From Betaproteobacteria bacterium (GTDB taxonomy: Bacteria; Pseudomonadota; Gammaproteobacteria; Burkholderiales; SG8-41), in the NCBI GenBank assembly GCA_021414185.1, contig JAIOOZ010000701.1, forward strand, positions 1 through 9,318: a DNA stretch of 9,318 nucleotides, in the 5' to 3' direction. Under the pieces are notes generated by a model that worked only from the letters and a program-made list of their open reading frames with translations, was not told the origin of the DNA and made no database searches. This document shows positions 1-5,596 of the stretch, piece by piece. Position 1 is the stretch's first letter, and every line of letters begins with the position of its first letter. Both the position numbers and the translations under genes were made by a program.

Positions 1-1890
1 CCGCTGAAACTCGAGCAAAAACAGGAAGTGCTCGAAATGTTTGCCGCCAAAAAGCGGCTCGAGCACCTGCTCACGCTGATCGAAGGCGAACTCGACATCC
101 TGCAGGTGGAAAAGCGCATCCGCGGCCGCGTCAAGCGCCAGATGGAAAAAAGCCAGCGCGAGTACTACCTGAACGAGCAGGTCAAGGCGATCCAGAAGGA
201 ACTGGGCGAGCTCGAAGAGGGCGCCGATCTCGACGACATGGAAAAGCGCATCAAGACCGCGCACATGCCGAAAGACGCGCGCAAGAAAGCCGAAACCGAG
301 TTCAAAAAACTGCGCCTGATGTCGCCGATGTCGGCGGAGGCGACGGTCGTGCGCAACTACATCGACGCCATCGTGTCGCTGCCGTGGAAGAAAAAAAGCA
401 AGATCAGCACCGATCTCGTCAAAGCCGAAGCCGTGCTCGACGAAGACCACTACGGGCTGGAGAAGGTCAAGGAGCGCATCGTCGAGTACCTCGCCGTGCA
501 GCAGCGCGTCGACAAGATGAAAGCGCCTATCCTGTGCCTGGTCGGCGCGCCGGGCGTGGGCAAGACCTCGCTGGGCCAGTCGATCGCGCGGGCGACCAAC
601 CGCAAATTTGTGCGCATGTCGCTGGGCGGCGTGCGTGACGAGGCCGAGATCCGCGGTCATCGCCGGACTTACATCGGTTCGATGCCCGGCAAAATCCTGC
701 AGAACATGACCAAGGTCGCGGTGCGCAATCCGCTGTTTCTGCTCGACGAAGTCGACAAGATGGGCATGGATTTCCGCGGCGACCCCGCGAGCGCGCTGCT
801 CGAAGTGCTCGATCCCGAGCAGAACCACACTTTCGTCGACCACTACATCGAAGTCGAGTACGACTTGTCGGACGTAATGTTTGTGGCGACCGCCAATACG
901 CTGAACATTCCGCCCGCGCTGCTCGACCGCATGGAAGTGATACGCCTGTCGGGTTACACCGAAGACGAGAAGGTGCATATCGCGACCCATCACCTGCTGC
1001 CCAAGCAGATGAAGAACCACGGGCTGAAGCCGGAAGAGATAGTTGTTTCGGAAAGCGCCGTGCGCGACATCATCCGCTATTACTCGCGTGAAGCCGGCGT
1101 GCGCAGTGTCGAGCGCGAAGTCTCCAAGATCTGCCGCAAGGTGGTCAAGATGCTGGTCGTGCGCAAGGGCGAGAAGGCCGTGCGCAAGGTCGCCGTCAAC
1201 GCGCGCAATCTCGACAAGTTCCTGGGCGTGCGCCGTTACACTTTCGGGCTCGCCGAGAAAAACAACCAGGTCGGTCAGGTCACCGGTCTGGCGTGGACGG
1301 AAGTCGGCGGCGAACTGCTGACGATAGAAAGCTCGGTCATGCCGGGCAAAGGCAAGACGATCACCACCGGCAAGCTCGGCGAAGTGATGCAGGAATCGAT
1401 ACAGGCCGCGTTATCGGTGGTACGCAGCCGCTCGCGCCTGCTCGGCATCGCCGAAGACTTCTACCAGAAGAACGACATCCACATTCACTTGCCCGAGGGC
1501 GCCACGCCGAAAGACGGCCCGAGCGCGGGTATCGGCATTTGCACCGCGATGGTGTCGTGCTTTACGGGCATTCCGGTGCGCGCCGACGTTGCGATGACCG
1601 GCGAGATCACGTTGCGCGGCGAAGTGCTGCCGATCGGCGGTCTGAAAGAGAAGCTGCTGGCGGCGCATCGCGGCGGCATCAAGACCGTGCTGATCCCGCA
1701 GGAGAACGTTAAGGACCTCGCGGAAATACCTGACAACATTAAAAACCGGCTCGATATCCATCCGGTGAAGTGGATCGATCAGGTGCTGGAAATGGCGCTC
1801 GAACGCAAGCCCGAAGCACTTGCGGACAAGCCTGAAGTTGCACCTGTGCCGGCGGTGGAGCAACCGGCCGCGCCTGCAATCAAACACTGA
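1..1890 (+). CDS. lon: ATP-dependent protease Lon (La), 5'-truncated by window edge
   Basis: Cytoplasmic AAA+ serine protease that unfolds and degrades damaged and short-lived regulatory proteins. The frame is open from base 1, and the first visible residues (PLKLEQKQEVLEMF) align with about residue 165 of the 784-aa E. coli protein, so roughly 165 N-terminal substrate-binding residues lie outside the window. The GTG at 28 is internal and not a start. Visible in order: the end of the N-terminal coiled region (QMEKSQREYYLNEQ), Walker A GAPGVGKT (544-567), Walker B LFLLDEVD (733-756), the sensor region NTLNIPPALLDR, and the Lon protease domain with the PKDGPSAG serine (codon 1522-1524) and the catalytic lysine of the GLKEK motif (codon 1651-1653). 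It ends in a Pro/Ala-rich tail slightly longer than that of E. coli. Walker A carries Ala where E. coli has Pro (GPPGVGKT), which should be tolerated. hupB follows in the same direction from its own promoter. Identification is secure. Confidence 0.98.
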   Translation, partial: PLKLEQKQEVLEMFAAKKRLEHLLTLIEGELDILQVEKRIRGRVKRQMEKSQREYYLNEQVKAIQKELGELEEGADLDDMEKRIKTAHMPKDARKKAETEFKKLRLMSPMSAEATVVRNYIDAIVSLPWKKKSKISTDLVKAEAVLDEDHYGLEKVKERIVEYLAVQQRVDKMKAPILCLVGAPGVGKTSLGQSIARATNRKFVRMSLGGVRDEAEIRGHRRTYIGSMPGKILQNMTKVAVRNPLFLLDEVDKMGMDFRGDPASALLEVLDPEQNHTFVDHYIEVEYDLSDVMFVATANTLNIPPALLDRMEVIRLSGYTEDEKVHIATHHLLPKQMKNHGLKPEEIVVSESAVRDIIRYYSREAGVRSVEREVSKICRKVVKMLVVRKGEKAVRKVAVNARNLDKFLGVRRYTFGLAEKNNQVGQVTGLAWTEVGGELLTIESSVMPGKGKTITTGKLGEVMQESIQAALSVVRSRSRLLGIAEDFYQKNDIHIHLPEGATPKDGPSAGIGICTAMVSCFTGIPVRADVAMTGEITLRGEVLPIGGLKEKLLAAHRGGIKTVLIPQENVKDLAEIPDNIKNRLDIHPVKWIDQVLEMALERKPEALADKPEVAPVPAVEQPAAPAIKH

Positions 1891-1922
1891 CGCGCGTGAG
1901 CGCAAGGTGGTGCGGAAATTGC

Positions 1923-1942
1923 GGTGTGACAATTCGCACACC
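1923..1942. promoter_or_regulatory. CRP-like palindromic site upstream of hupB
   Basis: A 20-bp imperfect palindrome with 6-bp outer arms GGTGTG and CACACC and a symmetric AATT centre (16 of 20 positions symmetric). Read as TGTGA-N6-GCACA it differs at one position from the CRP consensus TGTGA-N6-TCACA. Its centre lies about 84 bp upstream of the predicted hupB transcription start, which is compatible with an upstream activator site, and 42 bp after the lon stop codon. No T tract follows, so it is a poor terminator candidate. The palindrome is seen directly; binding by a CRP/FNR-family protein is inference. Confidence 0.35.
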
Positions 1943-1979
1943 ATGATTGAAATGATCGCCCGTAATTGAGGCCATTTGC

Positions 1980-2009
1980 TTGACACCGTGTTTTCGCGCT
2001 TGCTATAAA
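1980..2009 (+). promoter_or_regulatory. Strong sigma70-type promoter of hupB
   Basis: An exact -35 hexamer TTGACA (1980-1985), an 18-bp spacer and a -10 hexamer TATAAA (2004-2009), preceded by the TG of an extended -10 (2001-2002). The predicted start of transcription is near A2016, giving a leader of about 100 nt. I find no comparably good promoter closer to hupB, so this is probably the main one. Assignment rests on motif match and position only. Confidence 0.8.
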
Positions 2010-2020
2010 TCATCTACAGG

Positions 2021-2061
2021 AACCCGGGCCCGGCATGGCGTAAATCGCGTGCCGGGTTTTT
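2021..2061 (+). terminator. Terminator-like hairpin in the hupB leader (possible attenuator)
   Basis: The arms CCCGGCATG (2029-2037) and CGTGCCGGG (2048-2056) form a 9-bp GC-rich stem (one G-T pair) with a 10-nt loop, followed at once by five T residues (2057-2061). A second upstream arm, AACCCGG (2021-2027), can instead pair with CCGGGTT (2052-2058), so two folds compete for the same 3' arm. The structure starts only about 5 nt after the predicted start site and lies before hupB. It could be an attenuator, the source of a roughly 45-nt RNA, or a protective 5' hairpin with a fortuitous T tract. It could also serve as a late terminator for lon readthrough. Structure is seen; function is inferred. 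Confidence 0.55.
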
Positions 2062-2112
2062 ACTCCGGCCTGCGGTTCACCTGTCGGCTGTATTCAATTT
2101 TAAAAGGGGAGT
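2062..2112 (+). promoter_or_regulatory. hupB ribosome-binding site with possible upstream anti-SD pairing
   Basis: The Shine-Dalgarno sequence AGGGGAG (2105-2111) ends 4 nt before GTG 2116 and fixes that start. Just after the leader hairpin, ACTCC (2062-2066) is complementary to GGAGT (2108-2112), and CCT (2069-2071) to AGG (2105-2107). This gives a possible 8-bp helix with a 2-nt bulge that would mask the ribosome-binding site. The SD is clear; the masking helix is short and speculative. Confidence 0.3.
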
Positions 2113-2115
2113 TAC

Positions 2116-2388
2116 GTGAATAAATCGGAGTTGATTGAAGCTATCGCGAAATCTGCCGATATCTCCAAAGCGTCCGCCGAGAAGGCGCTGGATGGGGCGT
2201 TGGGCGCGATCAAGGCCGCATTGAAAAAAGGCTCGAGCGTCACGCTGGTAGGGTTCGGCACTTTCAAGGTCGGCAAGCGCGCCGCGCGCACCGGGCGCAA
2301 CCCGCGCACCGGCGAGGCGATCAAGATCAAGGCCGCCCGCGTGCCCAAGTTCAGTGCTGGCAAGGCGCTCAAAGATGCGGTAAACTAG
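2116..2388 (+). CDS. hupB: DNA-binding protein HU-beta
   Basis: A 90-residue histone-like protein, the usual HU length, which bends and compacts DNA as a dimer and contributes to nucleoid structure, replication, recombination and global regulation. The N-terminal alpha-helical dimerisation part (MNKSELIEAIAKSADISKA) is canonical. The centre holds the VTLVGFGTF strand, and the DNA-binding beta-arm carries the family signature around GRNPRTGEAIKI with the intercalating proline (residue 63), ending in the basic C-terminal helix. The start is GTG, supported by the AGGGGAG ribosome-binding site 4 nt upstream and by the expected first residues. It lies between lon and a tRNA pair. Expression is likely driven by the strong promoter at 1980-2009, through the hairpin-containing leader. 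HU-beta is preferred over IHF because no IHF-specific features are seen. Confidence 0.98.
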   Translation: MNKSELIEAIAKSADISKASAEKALDGALGAIKAALKKGSSVTLVGFGTFKVGKRAARTGRNPRTGEAIKIKAARVPKFSAGKALKDAVN

Positions 2389-2396
2389 CGTTAATT

Positions 2397-2429
2397 CAGT
2401 AGTCTGAAAGCAGTCTCAAAACAGTAGTC
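2397..2429 (+). repeat. Short direct repeat CAGTAGTC downstream of hupB
   Basis: CAGTAGTC occurs at 2397-2404 and 2422-2429 (25-bp period), with a related CAGTCTC at 2411-2417, each followed by an A-rich run. The repeats sit in the AT-richer stretch just after the hupB stop codon. They may be a decayed local duplication; no function is evident. Confidence 0.4.
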
Positions 2430-2441
2430 AAAAGATTACAC

Positions 2442-2476
2442 TTTGGGGTAGATGCGCAGTGCGTATCTACCCCAAA
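2442..2476. repeat. Perfect 12-bp inverted repeat between hupB and tRNA-Val
   Basis: TTTGGGGTAGAT (2442-2453) and ATCTACCCCAAA (2465-2476) are exact reverse complements around an 11-nt centre that can extend the stem by 2-3 pairs (GCG/TGCG region). It lies 53 nt after the hupB stop and 38 nt before tRNA-Val. It would make a very stable hairpin at the hupB mRNA 3' end, plausibly a terminator, 3' stabiliser or processing signal. No T tract follows, so it is not a canonical intrinsic terminator. Because it is symmetrical it could also be a protein-binding site. Confidence 0.6.
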
Positions 2477-2487
2477 TTCGTGTTAGC

Positions 2488-2503
2488 AAGCGTTTAAGCG
2501 TTT
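2488..2503 (+). repeat. Tandem AAGCGTTT duplication upstream of tRNA-Val
   Basis: Two perfect copies of AAGCGTTT sit head to tail (2488-2495 and 2496-2503), ending 11 bp before the tRNA-Val 5' end. This is where promoter discriminator or start-site sequence for the tRNA transcript would be expected, but no convincing -35/-10 pair is seen. Its role is unknown. Confidence 0.4.
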
Positions 2504-2514
2504 CCTGCGGTCAC

Positions 2515-2590
2515 GGGTGCTTAGCTCAGCTGGTAGAGCGTCGCCCTTACAAGGCGAATGTCGGCGGTTCGATCCCGTCAGCACCCACCA
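2515..2590 (+). tRNA. tRNA-Val (anticodon TAC)
   Basis: A complete 76-nt cloverleaf. The acceptor stem is GGGTGCT/AGCACCC (2515-2521 with 2580-2586), the discriminator is A2587 and CCA is encoded (2588-2590). The D arm contains AGCTGGTA, the anticodon stem is TCGCC/GGCGA with loop CTTACAA (anticodon TAC at 2548-2550), and the T arm has the GGTTCGATCC core. It should read GTA and other GTN valine codons through wobble of modified U34. It lies 22 nt upstream of tRNA-Asp, with which it is probably co-transcribed. Confidence 0.99.
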
Positions 2591-2612
2591 GGGTCTGTAG
2601 CAGAACACCATG

Positions 2613-2689
2613 GGAGTGGTAGTTCAGTTGGTTAGAATACCGGCCTGTCACGCCGGGGGTCGCGGGTTCGAGTCCCGTCCACTCCGCCA
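2613..2689 (+). tRNA. tRNA-Asp (anticodon GTC)
   Basis: A complete 77-nt cloverleaf closely resembling E. coli tRNA-Asp. The acceptor stem is GGAGTGG/CCACTCC (2613-2619 with 2679-2685), the discriminator is G2686 and CCA is encoded (2687-2689). The anticodon stem is CCGGC/GCCGG with loop CTGTCAC (GTC at 2647-2649), and the T arm is GCGGGTTCGAGTCCCGT. It reads GAC and GAT. It is the last gene before the strong terminator at 2697-2725. Confidence 0.99.
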
Positions 2690-2696
2690 GACTCAC

Positions 2697-2725
2697 AAAG
2701 GCGAACCAGGGTTCGCCTTTTTTTT
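2697..2725 (+). terminator. Rho-independent terminator of the tRNA (or hupB-tRNA) transcript
   Basis: The stem GGCGAAC/GTTCGCC (2700-2706 with 2711-2717) has a 4-nt loop CAGG and is followed by eight T residues (2718-2725). A flanking AAA (2697-2699) opposite the T run makes it partly usable on the other strand. It begins 7 nt after the tRNA-Asp CCA end and isolates ppiD from the upstream unit. Confidence 0.93.
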
Positions 2726-2744
2726 GGCGCGCGCATGGCGCGCC
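2726..2744. repeat. GC-only inverted repeat right after the tRNA terminator
   Basis: GGCGCGC (2726-2732) and GCGCGCC (2738-2744) are perfect 7-bp arms around a 5-nt centre (GCATG). They directly abut the terminator T tract. This may reinforce transcript end formation or be a chance structure in GC-rich DNA. Confidence 0.35.
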
Positions 2745-2788
2745 CCGACTTGGGCGCGTTTCATGGCGAAGCGCGTATTGGTTGCAGT

Positions 2789-2800
2789 AGCATGCATGCT
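2789..2800. repeat. 12-bp perfect palindrome upstream of ppiD
   Basis: AGCATGCATGCT is fully self-complementary and ends 24 bp before the ppiD start codon. It lies in the only stretch (2745-2824) available for a ppiD promoter, where no convincing -35/-10 pair is visible. It could be an operator; there is no support beyond symmetry and position. Confidence 0.3.
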
Positions 2801-2824
2801 TCATTTGCCGCGGTGAATTGACCT

Positions 2825-4717
2825 ATGTTCGATCTCGTCCACAAGCACAAAAAGCTGATCCAGCTCATGCTGGCGGTCATCTTTCTGCCGTTTGCGTTTT
2901 TCGGCATCGACTCCTACTTCCGCAGCTCCGACGGCGGCAATCACGTGGCGACGATCAGCGGCCAGCCCGTCACCCAGCAGGAGTTCGCGATCGCCCTGCA
3001 GGAGCGCCAGAACTATCTGCAGCGTCTGATGGGCGGCCGCGTCGATCCGGCGATGCTCGACAGCTCCGAGCTGAGGTTCGCAGCACTCGACGGCGTCATC
3101 CGCCAGCGCCTGCTGATCAACCAGGCGGTGCGCGGCAATGTGCTGGTTTCCGACGAGCAGCTGCAGCAGGTGATCAGCGAGCAGCCGGCGTTTCAGGAAG
3201 ACGGCAAGTTTTCGCACGCCCGTTACGTCGAGCTGCTCAAGCGCCAGAACATGACCGAGCTCGGTTTTGAAAGCACCCTGCGGCGCGACATCATGCAACA
3301 GCGCATGAACGGCGCCTATCTGTCGACGGCGATCGTGCCGGGTGCCGTGGCGGAGCGGCTGTTGCGCATCAATTCCCAGCAGCGTGAAGTCAGCCAGAGC
3401 ACGCTCGATCCGGAGAAATTCGTGGCGCAAGTCAAGGTCGAAGACGGCGCCATCAAGAATTACTATGACACGAATAAAACGGAGTTCCAGGTCGCGGAAC
3501 AGGCGCGACTCGAGTATGTAACGCTGTCGCTGGACGCGATCGCCGCGCAGACTGACGCGACCGCCGAAGAGGTCAAGCAGTTCTACGAGCAAAACCTGAA
3601 ACAGTACGCGAAGGGCGAAGAACGCCAGGCGAGCCATATACTGATTACGGCGGACGCCCAGGCGAGCGTCGAACAAAAGCAGGCCGCGCGCGCGAAGGCC
3701 GAGCAATTGCTGAAGCAGGTGAAGCAGAATCCGGCAAGCTTCGCCGAGGTGGCGAAGAAAAATTCGCAGGACCCCGGGTCCGCGGCGAAGGGCGGCGACC
3801 TCGGGTTTTTCCCGCGCGGCGCGATGGTCAAGCCGTTTGACGATGCCGTGTTCAGGATGAAGCCGGGCGATATCGAGGGGCTCGTCGAGTCCCAGTTCGG
3901 CTTTCACATTATCCGGCTCACCGCGGCGAAAGGGCACGGCTTCGACGACGTCAGGAAGCAGGTCGAACTCGATTTGAAGCGCCAGAAAGCCGGCAAGAAA
4001 TTCGCCGAACTTGCCGAAGAACTCAACAACAAGGTATTCGAGCAGGGCGACAGCCTGAAGCCGGCCGCGGACGCAATGAAGCTCGGCATTCAAACTAGCG
4101 GCTGGGTCAGCCGTGCCGGCGGCGACAACAAGCTCCTGAACAGCCCGAAGTTGATGCAGGCGGTGTTTGCAGACGACGCCGTCAAGAACAAGCGCAATAC
4201 CGAGGTCGTCGATGTCGGCAACAATACGCTGGTCTCGGCGCGCGTCATTGAATACAAGGCTTCCACCGTGCGGCCGCTTGAAGAGGTCCGGGCCGATATC
4301 GTCAAGCGGCTGACGCGCCAGCAGGCGGCACAGCTCGCGGCGAAGCAGGGGCGGGAATTGCTCGCGAAATTAAAGCAGGGCGACGCCGGCGAAGTCAGCT
4401 GGGGTGCCGCCAAGATGGTGACGCGCGAAAACGCGCAGGGCTATGCCGGCCCGGCGGTCGCCGAGATATTCAGGGCCGACGGCGGCAAATTGCCGGCCTA
4501 TGCCGGCGTCGAGACCCCGCAGGGCGGCTACGTGCTGATGAAGATCACGCGCGTCGTGGACGCGGATGTGACCGATGCGGCCAAGCGCAAGGCGGCGGCG
4601 GATGAGCTGCGCCAGTTGGTCGCCCAGGAAGAACTCAATGCTTACGTCGCGAGCCTCAAGCTCAAAGCCGACGTCAAAGTGCAGCAGGACCGGCTGGAGA
4701 AGAAACCGCAGCAATAA
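2825..4717 (+). CDS. ppiD: Peptidyl-prolyl cis-trans isomerase D, membrane-anchored periplasmic foldase (SurA/PpiD family)
   Basis: A 630-aa PpiD-type chaperone that helps newly exported proteins fold on leaving the Sec translocon; E. coli PpiD is 623 aa. Residues 1-12 are short and basic (MFDLVHKHKK), followed by one uncleaved transmembrane anchor at about 12-28, giving N-in topology with the bulk in the periplasm. Residues about 30-200 form the SurA-like N-terminal chaperone region. A single parvulin domain spans about 264-368 with RQASHIL (His271), GGDLGFF (323-329), GAMVKPF (Met334, Phe338) and FGFHII (His361). A Lys/Gln/Ala-rich helical C-terminal region follows. The ATG is the first start possible, since an in-frame TGA sits at 2819-2821; a weak GGTGAA ribosome site lies at 2812-2817. 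It is convergent with fabI. The retained parvulin residues differ from E. coli PpiD, whose domain is catalytically inactive. Confidence 0.95.
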   Translation: MFDLVHKHKKLIQLMLAVIFLPFAFFGIDSYFRSSDGGNHVATISGQPVTQQEFAIALQERQNYLQRLMGGRVDPAMLDSSELRFAALDGVIRQRLLINQAVRGNVLVSDEQLQQVISEQPAFQEDGKFSHARYVELLKRQNMTELGFESTLRRDIMQQRMNGAYLSTAIVPGAVAERLLRINSQQREVSQSTLDPEKFVAQVKVEDGAIKNYYDTNKTEFQVAEQARLEYVTLSLDAIAAQTDATAEEVKQFYEQNLKQYAKGEERQASHILITADAQASVEQKQAARAKAEQLLKQVKQNPASFAEVAKKNSQDPGSAAKGGDLGFFPRGAMVKPFDDAVFRMKPGDIEGLVESQFGFHIIRLTAAKGHGFDDVRKQVELDLKRQKAGKKFAELAEELNNKVFEQGDSLKPAADAMKLGIQTSGWVSRAGGDNKLLNSPKLMQAVFADDAVKNKRNTEVVDVGNNTLVSARVIEYKASTVRPLEEVRADIVKRLTRQQAAQLAAKQGRELLAKLKQGDAGEVSWGAAKMVTRENAQGYAGPAVAEIFRADGGKLPAYAGVETPQGGYVLMKITRVVDADVTDAAKRKAAADELRQLVAQEELNAYVASLKLKADVKVQQDRLEKKPQQ

Positions 4718-4782
4718 GGCAGGATTCAGGATTCAGGGAAGCCCGAACCTGCCAACGTTTTTACTGAATCCCGAATCCTGCC
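4718..4782. repeat. Long inverted repeat of GGATTCA heptamers filling the ppiD/fabI junction
   Basis: The 19-nt arms at 4718-4736 and 4764-4782 are reverse complements at 18 of 19 positions (an A-C mismatch at 4728/4772), with a 27-nt loop. The left arm holds two tandem GGATTCA units (4722-4728, 4729-4735); the right arm holds the complement. Within the loop, GAACCTGCC (4745-4753) is a third, slightly altered copy. It can pair with GGCAGGATTC (4718-4727, one bulged base) to form a shorter hairpin followed by T5 (4758-4762), which resembles a ppiD terminator. The element starts on the base after the ppiD stop and ends one base before the fabI stop codon. It is probably a bidirectional terminator and possibly a member of a dispersed repeat family. 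Confidence 0.75.
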
Positions 4783-4783
4783 T

Positions 4784-5566
4784 TCAAGCCATTCCTGCGG
4801 CAGTCGTGCTGAATCCACAGTCGACGTAGGTGATTTCACCGCTGACCCCGCTCGCGAGGTCGCTCATCAGGAACGCCGCCACATTGCCGACTTCGTCGGT
4901 GGTGACGTTGCGCCGCAGTGGCGCGTTCTCTTCCACGAACTTTAGAATTTTGCCGAAGCCGCTGATGCCGGCGGCGGCGAGCGTCTTGATCGGCCCTGCC
5001 GAAATGCCATTGACGCGGATGCCCATGGGCCCGAGATTTTGCGCGAGGTAACGCACGTTGGCTTCCAGGCTCGCCTTGGCGAGTCCCATGACGTTGTAAT
5101 TCGGCACCGCGCGCACCGCGCCCAGGTAGGTGAGCGTCAGCAGCGCCGCCTTGCGCCCCTGCATCATCGGCAGCCCAGCTTTGGCCAGCGCGGCGAAGCT
5201 GTACGAGCTCACTTCGTGGGCAACGCGAAACGCGTCGCGCGTCAGGCCATCCAGGTATGCGCCAGCCAGCGCTTCGCGCGGCGCGAACGCAATCGAATGG
5301 ATGATGCCGTCGAGACCGTCCCAGCGCGCGCCGAGGTCGGCGAAAAGCTTGGCTATTTCTTCATCGCTCGCCACGTCGCACGGCAACACGATGTCGCTGC
5401 CGAATTCGGCCGCAAGTTTCAGTACGCGCTCCTTGACGCCTTCGCCCTGGTAGGTGAAAGCGAGAGTCGCGCCTTCGCGCTGCATCGCGGCGGCGATGCC
5501 GTAGGCGATCGAGCGGTTGCTGAGGAGCCCGGTGATCAGTACGCGTTTGCCGGCAAGAAATCCCAT
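4784..5566 (-). CDS. fabI: Enoyl-[acyl-carrier-protein] reductase (NADH), FabI type
   Basis: A 260-aa cytoplasmic enzyme (E. coli 262) that reduces trans-2-enoyl-ACP to acyl-ACP, the last step of each elongation cycle in type II fatty-acid synthesis. It is an atypical short-chain dehydrogenase: the N-terminal MGFLAGKRVLITG and SIAYGIA form the nucleotide-binding start of the Rossmann fold, CDVA is at 63-66, and the catalytic set is Tyr147, Tyr157 and Lys164 within YLGAVRAVPNYNVMGLAKAS (E. coli Y146/Y156/K163). SAGPIKTLAA follows, then the substrate loop. Residue 93 is Ala (codon 5288-5290), where E. coli and most FabI proteins have Gly in HSIGFAP. The E. coli M159 and F203 equivalents (Met160, Phe204) are conserved. 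ATG 5566 is supported by GGAGGAA (5576-5582) and by the canonical N-terminus. It is last in the minus-strand block, 57 bp after the yejF stop. Confidence 0.97.
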   Translation of the reverse strand: MGFLAGKRVLITGLLSNRSIAYGIAAAMQREGATLAFTYQGEGVKERVLKLAAEFGSDIVLPCDVASDEEIAKLFADLGARWDGLDGIIHSIAFAPREALAGAYLDGLTRDAFRVAHEVSSYSFAALAKAGLPMMQGRKAALLTLTYLGAVRAVPNYNVMGLAKASLEANVRYLAQNLGPMGIRVNGISAGPIKTLAAAGISGFGKILKFVEENAPLRRNVTTDEVGNVAAFLMSDLASGVSGEITYVDCGFSTTAAGMA

Positions 5567-5596
5567 GGTAGACCGTTCCTCCAGAATAACGCCGTG

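Noticed and set aside
28..30. GTG at 28 as a genuine start of lon
   Set aside because: The frame is open upstream and the preceding codons match the internal PLKL segment of Lon, so the gene is cut by the window edge and not short.
1892..1903. Small GCGC-GTGA-GCGC hairpin just after lon as the lon terminator
   Set aside because: Only 4 bp of stem and no T tract; common by chance in GC-rich DNA.
1411..2013. Open frame of 200 codons on the minus strand across the lon 3' end and into the hupB promoter
   Set aside because: It is antisense to the conserved Lon protease domain, has low-complexity Arg/His composition and no domain.
2397..2503. CRISPR-like array
   Set aside because: The repeats are 7-8 bp, unequal and too few, with no regular spacers and no cas genes.
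2515..2689. tRNA pair as an integration site for a mobile element
   Set aside because: No integrase gene and no duplicated tRNA 3' end are visible. Core genes continue on both sides.
2801..4093. Long open frame (430 codons) on the minus strand opposite ppiD
   Set aside because: It is the codon-bias shadow of a GC-rich gene. The translation is Leu/Arg/His-rich with no recognisable domain, and ppiD is certain on the other strand.
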